Below, in pieces: positions 42,301-53,534 of a stretch of 64,000 bases of DNA (positions are counted from its first letter, which is position 1; each line of letters starts with the position of its first letter). The DNA is from Rhizodiscina lignyota (lineage: Eukaryota; Ascomycota; Dothideomycetes; Aulographales; Rhizodiscinaceae), in assembly GCA_010015805.1 (NCBI GenBank), contig ML978122.1, forward strand, positions 1,336,453-1,400,452, given 5' to 3'. The notes under the pieces were generated by a model. That model did not search any database and was not told the DNA's origin. It worked only from the letters and a program-made list of their open reading frames with translations. The translations under genes were made by a program, and so were the position numbers.

Positions 42301-43011
42301 TTTGGTAGGATTGTGCGGTTTAGCTGGTAACTAGGAAAATCCAATGTCCACACCACGGCGAGGCTAGTAGATAACGTATACTCTTGCTTTGGAATCTAGA
42401 AATACTTTCTGAGGCCTCCGCGGAGACTTTGAGACGAAAGGAGGCCTGATTGGGCAATAACGACGAAGCAGCCAAACAGAATGTGATTGACAGTAAGCAG
42501 AGGAGAAAGATAATCGGTATACTCACCATACACTATTCCCGGAGCCAAGTTGAAGCAACTGCCCGGTTGCCCGAACGTGAGTCGTAGTGCCTAGGTAGCT
42601 GGAGGGACTTAGATAGCGGGGTTGGAAATGCATTGCCGTCCGCGTCACGCCGTAAGTTCCGAATGGCTGGCCTTTTGCCCACTCAGTGGTGCTGCTCCTC
42701 GCCCTCCACAAAGTGGATATGCCTCGGTGGCTTAGGAGAATGGATCCTTTTAAGTACAGGGAGAGTGAGGCAGCTCGGCTTTCCTGCCGTGCCACAGCCG
42801 TGACTCGTGCGAAAGGCCGTGGGGGCGCTCCACCTCTCCTCCAAACAGTCAAGCTGACATATCTGCCAAATTTAGACTAGTAATCTCGAGACGACGCGAA
42901 GTCTCATCGCTTTGTCAAATTCACGGTATGCTATGCCATGTGCCTGAAGCGAACGTGCAGATCTTTACAACGTGCCAGCTCTAGAAGACGATCGCTTCCA
43001 CTCCCGGCCGG
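42301..43011. promoter_or_regulatory. shared upstream region of esterase (-) and Zn2Cys6 regulator (+), with three uORFs
   Basis: These 711 bp separate divergent start codons. On the regulator side, uATGs at 42928 (18 codons, stop TAG at 42982-42984), 42933 (4 codons) and 42938 (25 codons, TGA at 43013-43015) precede the main ATG; the last overlaps the main start in another frame. No binding site of the regulator could be assigned by eye. Confidence 0.5.
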
Positions 43012-44814
43012 ATGAAGAATGGAACGAATGGCGTGCCTGCTCCAAGGTCCTTCGGCTGCTGGACATGCCGCTTACGTCGCAAAAAGTGCGACGAGAGCAA
43101 ACCGCACTGCCATGCGTGCACGGCAAGAAAGATAGAATGCTACGGGTACGGCGCGAAGCCGGAGTGGATGGACGGCGGCGAGAGGGAGCGGGCCGTGCTG
43201 GAGCGCCTGCAAGATGCCGTCAAGACGAATCTGAGGCAGCAGAGACGCGAACAGCGCGAGCGTGAGCGCGAAGCCCTCAGACGCGAAGAATCAATGCCGT
43301 CGACAAAGAGTGATCATTCAAATTCACCGCAGCAGGACTATATTACTAGAACGCTGCCGTCGATAAGTTCCCTGATACCGACCATCGCACCAGGACCACT
43401 GGCAACATCGAACCCCTGGAGTGGTTCTCCCCCAGCAACTCCTGGCACAAATCCCTCTTTCTACGGACGCTTTGGAAGCCACCGTGAGGCCGAGTTGTTG
43501 ATGCATTATCTGGATCGCGTTTTTGTTCTTCAATTTCCCTTCTACAGCCCCTCCGTGCAGGCAGGGGGACGGGGCTGGCTCCTATGGCTGTTCACAGAGA
43601 CTCGACCTCTTTACTTCGCTGCGTTGAGTCTGAGCGCTCTTCATCAGCATTTGGTCCTGAACCGAGGCGACGAGACATTACAGGAGCTTAATGAGCATCA
43701 CAACCGGACGCTGTCCGAACTGCTCATCTGCCTGAAGACAATTTCCCAGCAAGACGTTCCTCCTGGGGGCATTGTAGCTCAGCAGCTACAAGTGCTGGCG
43801 TGCGGAACCTCATTGATTAGCTTCGAGGTGAGTCATTGTTAATAACCATCGAAGCATCGTGTCATATTTCGTTCATCTCGAGTGTCCCGTATTGCTGACA
43901 TATCAAAGCTCTTCCGAGGTGGAGTGAGCGAGTGGCTAGTGCATCTTCGTGGTCTAACAACCACCATCATCGAGACTATCCCAACTCGCGCAAGCATCTT
44001 TTCTGGGTCGCTGGAAGAGAAGGCCTTGAAGTTCTTCACGAGCGTCGCTATCGTATTCGACCTGTTGGCCTGTGCGTCGAGCCGTAAAGCTCCACATCTC
44101 ATGGAGTACTACGACAAGGTGTTACCGTGGGCAACGCTGTCAGATATACTTGGCTGTGATACGTGGGCTATGCTTACCATTGCGGAAATCGCCGCTCTCC
44201 ACGAGTGGAAAGTAAAAGAGGACATGAATGGGACGCTCAGCATGTGGAACCTGGTCGAACGCGGTCGCGCAATCCAAGCAGGCCTGGATGAAAAGATCGC
44301 CTCCTTGAATCAGTATCTTCAGGGCCAGAGTCCTTCGGCCAAGGGCAGCAGCCCACAGACGCACCTTATTGACCTTATCACTCTGGTGTATGCTCATGCG
44401 TCCAAGGTGTACTTGCATACTGTGATCTCCGGTGCGAACGGAGCCATTCCTGAGGTTGCTGCAGCGGTTCGAGAAACTCTACTGGCCATCAGGAATGTTG
44501 TTGCAGTTACAGATAAGCACATTATTCGTGCACTCGTGTGGCCAGTATGTATTGCTGGCTGCATGGCTTCCAATCCAGGATTCTCAACATCACAGGACTC
44601 ATCGGCCGGCCCGAACGAGACTGCAGATCTAACAGAAGATTTCAGGAAACTCATTACTGACATGGGAAGCGAAGCACTACAGTTTGGCAACTCTTCCGTT
44701 GTCCTGAAAGTGATGGAGACCTGTTGGCGCCAAAGGGCACAAGCAGGAAACAACCGAGACTGTGACTGGTATACCGCTATGGAAACATCAAACATGAATG
44801 TGCTGCTTGTATGA
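43012..44814 (+). CDS. Zn2Cys6 binuclear-cluster transcription factor
   Basis: Two exons, 43012-43827 and 43909-44814, with an 81-bp intron (TTCGAG|GTGAGT ... GCTGAC ... TCAAAG), give 573 aa. The N-terminal cluster is Cys16-x2-Cys19-x6-Cys26-x6-Cys33-x2-Cys36-x6-Cys43, a perfect Gal4-type spacing. A charged, probably helical linker follows (about 50-95: RQQRREQREREREALRREES). The larger C-terminal part, with LMHYLDRVFVLQFPFYSPS and LFRGGVSEWLVHLRGLTTTI, resembles the fungal-specific regulator domain Fungal_trans_2. It likely binds DNA as a dimer in the nucleus. It lies between an esterase gene (divergent) and an amidase gene (convergent, 89 bp between stops), suggesting control of both. Several uORFs precede the ATG. 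Confidence 0.92.
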
Positions 44815-44903
44815 CATGACCCGGAGCACACGGGTAATTACATGTGATAAAAAAAAAGCAGAGAAAGAGCATGTGGAATCGTGGCAGCTGAAGTCTTATG
44901 CTG

Positions 44904-46732
44904 TCATGCAGCTGTCCTAATCGCCCCGAGCGCACCTTCATTCTTCCAACCTTCCACGGCGGACAGTGTGATTGGCGCAGTTGATTTGAACACCTCTGCC
45001 TTTGGATTTACAACAGCGTCGATGGCGCTCATGACCTCGAGCACTCTCTCTTCTTGGAGTCGGGATGTAACAAGCTGCAGCGATATTGGAGCGTCCTTGT
45101 ACTTTTCGGGGCTGTACTGCTGGCGATATTCCTCATCAATCGGTCCCATGGAGGGAACGCGAGCCGGATAAATATCCCAGGTATCGGTATTCCGCACAGT
45201 CCCGACCGGCATAACCGCGGCGGACAGATCCAGGCTATTGAAAACGCTAGTGTAGCCCCAGTAATGGCATTCATCGTGGGCGGAAGCGACGGAAGCATGT
45301 GCTGGACAGAGAAGAGCATTAATGCCTAATTCTCGCCATTGGACTGCCCACTGTGTTCGCAAACGATCCCGTTGGGAATTAACCTTCGACAGTTAGTTTG
45401 TGTTCCTTGCATGGGCTTGCGAATACGTTACCTTCCAAGTTTCTTCTATGGAGCACGAAGATCCCGCCAAGCTCAGGAACCACTCCAGGGACGGGACGGG
45501 AGGCTCGCTTCCCAGGTCCATTGTGTCAGTATACTCTCGGCCGGCATCGAGAAGGTACGCGCGGTTTGCCCAGTGGAAGAGCTCCTCATGGTACTTGGGA
45601 TCCCAGTTCACAATCGTGTGACCATGAGCCTTCAGCGTCTTGACCGTTTCTTCAAGAGCTCTGCGGACGGGAGGATGCGGTAGGACAACACCATCATGCC
45701 ACATGACGGCAATCTTAAGCTTCTCAGGCATAGATACGGACCTCCAGGGAATCTCGATCAAGCTCGGCTCATGATCCCATGGGTTGGCGTCTAAAACCAC
45801 GTTGCAGAAGAGTTTCAGGTCGTCCACGGAATTGGCCATAGGGCCGACCGCGCCGATGATGTTTTCCATACCGCCGTGGATGCCAGACAGCCCTCCATGT
45901 GGTATGCGTGCCACACTAGGTTTGAGGCCGTAGCCACCCGAGAAGGCACTTGGTGCTCTTATAGAACCTCCAATGTCGGTGCCGATGCCCAATGGGCTCC
46001 CTCGCATGGCGATGAGAGCGCCTTCGCCTCCTGAGCTGCCGCCGGGCGTCAAGTTGCGGTTGTGAGGATTAGTCGTACGGCCGAACAAGTTGCTGTCACA
46101 CTCAAGCGACATGAGGCACTGTGGATTGGTGGTCTTGACGTGGAAAACGGCGCCCGCATCGCGAAGACACTTGACGATGAGCGCATCTCCTGGGCTGCCA
46201 TCATCGGCCCAAGCAATCAACGCTGATGTTGCAGTCGTCCCCTCAAGGTAGATATGCTCCTTGACGGAAATCGGCAAGCCATGGAGCGGACCCTTCGGCT
46301 TGCCATGGCGACGCATGTACTCATCGCATGCTGCAGCGTCTGCGAGCGCTTCCTCGAAAAGTACGACGGCGAGGCAGTTTGTCTGGGGAGTCGGGGTTAT
46401 TATAATGCTCTTCCGAGACGACGTGGTCGTGATCGACAAGCACTTACTAATTGATGTGCAATCGCAGCACGCTTACAAAAAGCAGTCGTCACTTCGACGG
46501 AAGTGCATATTCCAGTTTGGAGTGCCTGGACGAGGTCCACTGCGCGCGCTTCTGTGATACGCAGTTCTCGTGGTGTTAGGATGTTGCTTTCGTAAGGGAC
46601 TTGCAGGACATTGTCCCCTTTGGTCAAGGATGAAGGAAGCCGCCATGCGGTTGGTATCTTCGAATCGATGTCGTGCTTTCTTCGAGCATGGACTGCTCTC
46701 CAGTTGTTGTCCATATTCTTCTTGGTTGGCAT
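44904..46732 (-). CDS. amidase-signature family hydrolase (acetamidase/FAAH-like)
   Basis: Three exons, 46732-46448, 46382-45432 and 45383-44904, with introns of 65 and 48 bp, give 571 aa. The first ATG in frame is 46732 (MPTKKNMDNNWRAVHARRKH). The catalytic triad is clear: Lys136 in ISVKEH, cis-Ser211 in TPGGSSGGEG and nucleophile Ser235 in GTDIGGSIR. Spacing of 75 and 24 residues is the same as in mammalian FAAH (Lys142, Ser217, Ser241). The C-terminal part has NALLCPAHASVASAHDE and the domain end PISLQLVTSRLQEERVLEV. Such enzymes hydrolyse amides to acid and ammonia. Fungal relatives include AmdS. The real substrate is unknown. No signal peptide is seen. Adjacent regulator and esterase suggest joint use of an ester/amide nutrient. 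Confidence 0.92.
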
Positions 46733-49700
46733 GGTGTCTGGTGTAGCACAGGCGTGCCGGCAATGTACAAATGATATTGGCTCTGAAGTAGTAGATAATG
46801 TGAGACGAGACAAATAGAGACTTGGAGCTTTTTATATCTTGAACGGGTAAAATATGTAGAACAAGAGAGCACTCTCGGGAATAAAGTCTCTAGCAATCCA
46901 GAAGGGTGTGCGAAACTCGCCCCCGCAAAGGCCGCCGTGAGCTGTTGGTATGATACGGCACGCTTGGCCCCATTCAGAGCGCCTGGAGGATACTTATGCT
47001 CATGCTCATCCTCATCCGCGCTCTCGACATGGTCTCGCCACGATCGGGCGCGGCACCGCCCGCGCGGAGAAGATAAATTTGACTTTTCTGATATCAGACA
47101 TTCGAGACGACGCCATCAGCAGCCAAGGGCAGGCGGTTGGTTGCTCGTCCCGAGCCGGTGAGCCTTGAGGCAATCGAGCTCACGGCGGGCCATCGCTCGA
47201 GCTGCACCCACCGGCGCAGCGCATTGCAGTTGTCGTCTTTTTGCCGCTTTGAGAGTGGAGATGTCATGGTTTTCAATTGGAAGCAGCGGCGAGATTTGAC
47301 AGCTCTAGCTGCATTTAAAACGTTTAGCGTGGCGACGGGCGGCCGTCCGGCATATGCTGGCCTTGTCGACATCGCCTCTGGCTTTGTCTGGGTCCCGCGC
47401 GAGTCGTCGGAATGCCAAGTTGAGCGGGTTTCCGCCCAGATCGAAAGTAGTTTGAAGCGTGCCTGATAGGGCTAATGGGAGATTGATGCGTGTGTGTATC
47501 GAAATATTCGGGCGTACTGTTCGTATGGCGGCCGTGTATGGTAAGGGTTCCGCGCGTCTCCCGCAATCGGAATCACCGGCGCTATTGCTTCTCCCAGCCA
47601 CTTTCGACCTCATGGATCGTTCGTGTCGTTCTTTTCCAGTGAGACGGACATCATTCCACGGACTCTATTCGCGAGTGCACATGCCGGGGATGTCTGGATC
47701 CGTGGATCGCATAGAGAACGGCGATCTGCTCAGGCGTCAGAGAGCTTGCGTTTCGAACAAAAAGCCTCCCACGCGGATCGCCCTAGCCAACAGCGGCGTC
47801 AGTCTCGTCAGCATGAAGTTCCTCGTCGCCGATGCTATTTCAAAGCACTGGAAGACAGGCCGCGAGACCGAAAAGACGATCCGCGTTGCGAACTCTGATC
47901 TCCCGAACGCAAGCAATCCTCCGCGCCGGGGCACTTCATCTACTGTATACGGACCGACTCAACGCTCAGGTCACCTTGCTCTCATGATTCCAAATGCACA
48001 CTCCGTAAGTGCCATTTAAAGAATACGTCCATAATCGCGATGCGTTTGAGGTATTTGTTCCTTTCAGATGCCTATCTTTTGCCATTCGCACGTCTACATA
48101 AGCGCTGAGCTATCGTCATTCGCTTGTCGATTAGCAGCGCTTTGACCCTTGATGGTTGGAGCGAACATTGGTTCGCACTATACTTTCGCAACGAGCCCCT
48201 CGATTGGGCCGTGACGCTGATTATTCTACCCATGGAATATTCTTTCTACGGAACGGGCGATGCACTGGAAGCCGTGTCTCAGATCCTCTACCAAACAGCC
48301 CCAAGTCCCCTGCCTAGCGTTCTTGGGAATGTCCTCTGATCATGGCCTGATATATCAAAATGGATTAATCAGTCGCCGGCCGTAATTGTGAGATCCTAAC
48401 AGCAGGTGAGCTGCCGAAAAGAAAACGAATAATGTATTTGAAACGCCATTGGCGGGTATGTAAGAATTGTTTGAAAATATCCGCCTAAATATACGACTTG
48501 AGAGATAAATCATGCTTGCTACCGGGATGCCTTAAACTATGTGTAGTCGACCATTATTCCCAGCGACAGGCGGAGCTAGTCGTCCTATTGGCTCTGCCCA
48601 AAATTATATGCAGGGATTTAGGCAATGCGTGCCGAAGATCTCGGCACGCGTTGCCAGCATGAGACTCATGCTCAATGCTGCTGCGCTTGTGAAAGTATCA
48701 CATCAGCCCTGCCTGGCCTGGCGGCTCTCCGAGAGCATGACCCTACCGCAGCACATCCCACCACATGGTGTTCTCCACACTCAAGAGATCTTATCTCCGG
48801 AAGAAGTGCCTGCATGCATATGTATGTACGTATGCCCACCCCAAGCTGAGCTCGGGCATTCTGCATGGCTTTACTGGGTTGCGCGCGCGACTCGCGTCTA
48901 AGTCTATAAGTATCGTGCCTTGGCACACTCTTTCTCGGAACGACGCATTGCTGCTGTTTCCTTGGCACTCGCGATGCCAGGTACTCACTGGAGCACTAAA
49001 GTGCGGAGCTTGCAGGTCAAAGGCAGCTTCGTGTCTCGACAGAGCTGATGAGGAGCAGCAGCTCTGGCTGGAAGCCATGGGTTGGATGTGATTGCCAGGG
49101 GGCCACCTCCCCAAGCGCATGAATGCCCCGCTCAAGCGTGCGGATTCGTTGTCTGCAGTGGATACTCCCCTTGGACATGGCAGCACAGACCGCCGTCTCT
49201 TGGTGAGCACATATAAAGTCTCGCTGCGGAAGACTACACACCAGCGGTGACAATGGCGCGGTGGGTTTTATCCACCACGGCGCCGATCGATTTTCGTTGA
49301 ACGCGCGGATTCGTTTGATGCACTATATTACTGGGCGAATCAGCTCTTCCTGAGCTCCTGGGAACCAGCCTATTGGGACTGGGATCGGACCGATTGAGAA
49401 AGAGGATATCAACCGCATTCCCTGTATTTGTGGAATCCCCACGGATGAGCATAAGCCAATCCATCGTCGAGGGATGATGTCAGTTGGACCAGCTCCTCCG
49501 TGGCTTGAATCCTGAATGTCGCTTTGATCAAATGTGTAACGCTGCGGTCGATTGCGGCCCGCCCCGCTATCTACGTATGTAGCACCCGCTCGCTCTCTAC
49601 TAAGGTTACCCAGAAGGACACGATTTAACATCAAGTCGAGCTCACTATGTTTTCCTCCGGGCAGAAGCCACTCTAGAACCCTTCGAGAATGTTCCAAGAA

Positions 49701-51967
49701 GGGATATGGTTGTACCATCATCCCTTTTCAGTATGGTGCGCAATCTCGTGCGAGAAGTCGGATAGGCGTGATGCCGCCGACAGCATGATCAAGATTCCGA
49801 AAGAGCTCCGAAAGAGGCGACAGCCCGATCGTCGTAAAGATCGCGGTACCGATTATCTTGACCCCGTGAGATACTCAAACTACTCCGCTTAGCACGAGAA
49901 GAGTTCCGAAGCCTGTAAATCGCGGAGACAACGCGCGGTACCTGCACATTGATGCAGTATCTCAACCTCCACGAAACTTCTGAAGATTATTTTCAAGCCA
50001 AATAAACGCAAAGAAGCATACCCCGATCTCGGACGATTAAGCGTTACCAACCGTGCGGTTCTTCGAGATCGGCGATCGTCAGGAACAACACCGATCCCCA
50101 GGATGATGCACGTCATGTGCCTTGATACGGAATCAAAGCTTCCATACATGTAAAGTATCTCGAGCGAAATCCTGATATACATATCACTAATCGCGCCGGA
50201 ATAGCAGGGAGGGTGTGTAAAAGCCAGCGCTCTCATGGTGATGCGTTTAAAGGCCGCCAGGATCCGCTCAGTAGCCCGATTACCCTTATCTTGAACTGGT
50301 GGTGTGACCGTTCGACCTTTCTTGCCACTATAAGCAAGGGATAACTTAGCTGAGGTTATTGACGACACCCGGCAATTGACAATGATGACGAGCCTGTCAA
50401 AATTCTTCATGCAAGACGATGAAGCAAGGCAGAAGCAAGTAAGCTGGTCCCTACCAGAAGCCAAGGAGAAGTACCGTGAAAATAGATGACCATTCAGCAG
50501 AAACAGGTCAGACAACAGCTTGGAGTTGAGTGCGATGGTTCTTGGGACAAGGACTTCCTGTGGTGCGTCTTAATGACTGATGGCTTGAATGGCTTTTGGG
50601 ATCTAAATCAGGAATAAGATAGACTCAACCGCCATCGCCGCATGTTGACAATCTCGAACTCGAAAATAAAATCTGAAATTTGTCTTGGAAGGACTCGTTC
50701 GAATCATATTATTCGTTGGACATGGTACGGTGCAGAAAGCTAGTAGATTCGTGAGTCGGGGAAACTGAGCAGTGCTGCATCGCAACTTGATCGAGCAATC
50801 AAAGAAGCGAAATGTAGCATATTCAGAATAATTGACAGCCGGGACGAAGTCTCGAAATTATAGTATGTTTGCTATAGCTCTTCAGCGGTCCTTACTGGGA
50901 TCGGAGTAACGTCCGGGCTCCTTTTCTTCATTATTATCGTTCCAGCCTTGTGGAGTATCGAAAATGGCCAATCATAGAACAAATCGCAGCTTCGAAAAAC
51001 GGCGGAGGTCAACTGTCGACCACGGCATGCATGCCAAATGCGACGAAGGTAAGGTGGCGCTACGGAGACACTTGCTTCTGCGCAGGTGCTCTTAGTCCCT
51101 CAACGGTGGCAGAATTTTTGATGGGAAATGGGAGCCTAATTGAGACTCCTGGTGGTGGAATGCCCGCTCCCAAAACGCTAGAACCTAAAGAAAATTAACA
51201 ATTGGCTCGCAGGAGACAAAAATGCTTGCAGGCACGAATCGGATGAAAGTCCCAAGAGAGGGATTGTTGGTTTGACCCAAAGGCGAGGTCCGCATGCACC
51301 TCCGACTGGCTCGACGCCAGATTTGGAAGGAGATTTTGCTTTCATAATCCCCATTACGAGGAAAGCATGCAACAGGACATTATAAAGAGGCAATCGCTTT
51401 CGAGGAGAAGAGCAACGGGGAGAGTTCGATATGGCAAAATCAAAAGACATACTAGACGGACAGCGGTGAAGAGGCTGAGGTTCTTAAGATAGAACTTACA
51501 GTAAGGAGGTCGGCAAGTGCCGTGGCCGAGACTCCGTCACTCCGCTTCGCCAGCCATGTTCTCGTCGAATTCGAGTTTCGGTATGCAGTTCACCGTCTTC
51601 CCTGCAGCGACGTCCCCTGGCTGCTCTTCCCCAACATATTGTGGGGCAGATGGATCTCTCCTCAATCCACGAGACACCGATACTTTGATGTGATCCCTTA
51701 GTGGAGGTGATCATGGTGCTCGATGCCCTTCCTTCCAGTCAACGCGTCAACCTCCGCTCCAGTACCAGCTGTGTGGATCCGAGAGCGAACGCACAAGACG
51801 TCTTCTCGCCCTAGTCGAAAACCAGTTTTCAGTCATCCGGAGCACAGCTTACATTGCGATGCAGTCAGGAGAAACAATTTCATGGCTCCTTCGAATCTTC
51901 GTTCTCGACGGTAGCAGTTCAACTTTGTAGTTCCTCTTCGAGTCATAGCCATCGACGGCACTCCACA
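46733..51967. other. 5.2-kb region without a convincing gene
   Basis: Frames up to 208 codons (49889-50515 minus, no ATG at its start) and 186 codons (47459-48019 plus) occur, but none shows a known domain, clear splice extension or codon bias. Opposite frames overlap freely. Bases 48.35-48.55 kb and 50.5-50.9 kb are AT-rich. I see no terminal repeats or transposase motifs. It may contain decayed or lineage-specific sequence. Confidence 0.5.
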
Positions 51968-52978
51968 ATGTCCGATGCGTACAAGTGCTTCAGCTATCTC
52001 AAAGAAAACTCTCCGAGATGGCTGTCGGATCTGTCGGGCTTGGAGAAGCACGTTGAAGACAAACAGACGGAGATATCCCAGGCAGAGGATTGTCCTGCTG
52101 AGTTGATTACTCTACCTGTTCGGAACGGATCAGTAGCCTCAATCAGAGAACGAGACATCTCAAGTGGTTTCCGTGGCGCTCAGAGCAGTACGGATAGGTC
52201 AACACAATCACCAGAAGATTCCGCACATCCCTCCGCCTCTCGTCGTCGAAATGTCCTCATAAAACGAAAGAAACCATCCCCATCGATGCTGACAGACAAT
52301 ATGTCAGGTCCGCCGAAATTTCGAACGCGAAGCATGATCATAGTATATTACGACGCCGAGATTCAAAAGGCCTTCGAGAAACTTGTTCGTGAAATTGGTA
52401 ATGGGAGACACCTCATACGGAAAGCGAAAATGGCTGCACAAGCAGAAGCGTTTTCTGCAGGAATAGATGATGATGAACTAGACGGGATAGCTGATGATGC
52501 TGTTGCCTCGAGCATGAGAGTGATGAGTTTCAGGCGCACCACGACTGCAGCTTCACGAAGCAATTTGGCGTGTGGAGACAGCAGTCTGAATCTGTCTGCT
52601 TTTGAGCAGGTGGACAAAGCTCTTGACAAGGCTCAAAGCCTGTGCGAGAGAGCTGCTCACCAATTCCTCAGGGATGGTGATTGCAGGTTGGAAACAGAGA
52701 GCGCAAAAGAAGCCTTCCAAAATGTACTTGAGAGAAGCACGGAAGAGCTGGCTCTGTTAGAGTTGAAGGAAAAGACATCTAGCGGGAAAGATTCTAACAC
52801 AAATGCCACTAGCCAATCGAGCAGCACCAAGCTTGGCGAGCCACAGCGTAGCGGCGACGTATCGTCCTCTGGTGTCTTCGCAAATATTGAAGTCGACGAA
52901 GATGAGGAGCAGATGCCGGTCAAGCTACCGACTTTACGAATGACGTCGAGAATGGGACCACGGAAAGGTCCAAATTAA
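51968..52978 (+). CDS. conserved ascomycete protein of unknown function (336 aa)
   Basis: The frame is open upstream, but ATG 51968 (cacaATGTCCGATGCG) gives MSDAYKCFSYLKENSPRWLS, a typical folded start, and 336 aa. Residues about 75-115 are basic (RRRNVLIKRKKPS), then KFRTRSMIIVYYDAEIQKAF and EKLVREIGNGRHLIRKAKMA form the best conserved block, of a kind I recall in unnamed Pezizomycotina proteins. Two helical stretches follow (EQVDKALDKAQSLCERAAHQ, AKEAFQNVLERSTEELALLE), likely coiled coil. The C-terminus is acidic then basic (EVDEDEEQMPVKLPTLRMTS, RMGPRKGPN). A nuclear role is possible from the basic tracts but not shown. No intron is needed. Confidence 0.75.
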   Translation: MSDAYKCFSYLKENSPRWLSDLSGLEKHVEDKQTEISQAEDCPAELITLPVRNGSVASIRERDISSGFRGAQSSTDRSTQSPEDSAHPSASRRRNVLIKRKKPSPSMLTDNMSGPPKFRTRSMIIVYYDAEIQKAFEKLVREIGNGRHLIRKAKMAAQAEAFSAGIDDDELDGIADDAVASSMRVMSFRRTTTAASRSNLACGDSSLNLSAFEQVDKALDKAQSLCERAAHQFLRDGDCRLETESAKEAFQNVLERSTEELALLELKEKTSSGKDSNTNATSQSSSTKLGEPQRSGDVSSSGVFANIEVDEDEEQMPVKLPTLRMTSRMGPRKGPN

Positions 52979-53534
52979 CAGCTCATCGGTTTACCAACTT
53001 GAAGCTCAGTAACGAAGAGAAGCACATGGTCAAGTCTGTTCTGCAGCCATAGAGGATTGCATCTACGGAGTATCCAGAGCAATTGCCATTCTATTTTGTT
53101 TGCATGAAGCGCGGGAGTCACGGATGTTGACGACTGTACTATAGTGAGCGTGTTCAACACGATACTGAGTAACAACAGACGACAGACATTTTCACACTCG
53201 TAGACCTTTATTTGTCCCTTTGTAAGGCTCACTTGAATTCGACGCGTGGGAAAGGCTTTCAGGGGCTCAGTGTCCCACGGTGTTGCCTATGTCAACCTAC
53301 TGCGGTCGCTCCTGCCTTGTTTATCCCTCTCTCACCACTCACAATTTCTGACGCGTCCAACGTGTCTCTTTCACAACACCTCTCTTCACCCTTTACCCTT
53401 TCACCTATTCTCAAGACCCGAACTTCATGTCAATCTTTTAATCTATTCACACTCCCCACAACCAAACTCGTGCATTTTGCTTTGGAACCTCTCGGGGAAG
53501 CAGTCCTACGTCAAGCCGGCTCTCAGTGACAATC
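52979..53534 (+). other. intergenic, upstream of the 804-aa gene
   Basis: This 556-bp stretch has strong C/T-rich sequence at 53310-53460 (tccctctctcaccactcaca, tttaccctttcacctattct), a common look for fungal core promoters and leaders. No gene is seen. Confidence 0.5.

Noticed and set aside
47459-48019. 186-codon plus-strand frame
   Set aside because: No similarity that I recognise, mixed composition and an opposite frame overlapping; not supported as a gene.
49889-50515. 208-codon minus-strand frame
   Set aside because: Starts without ATG, contains several Met but no family pattern; probably chance.
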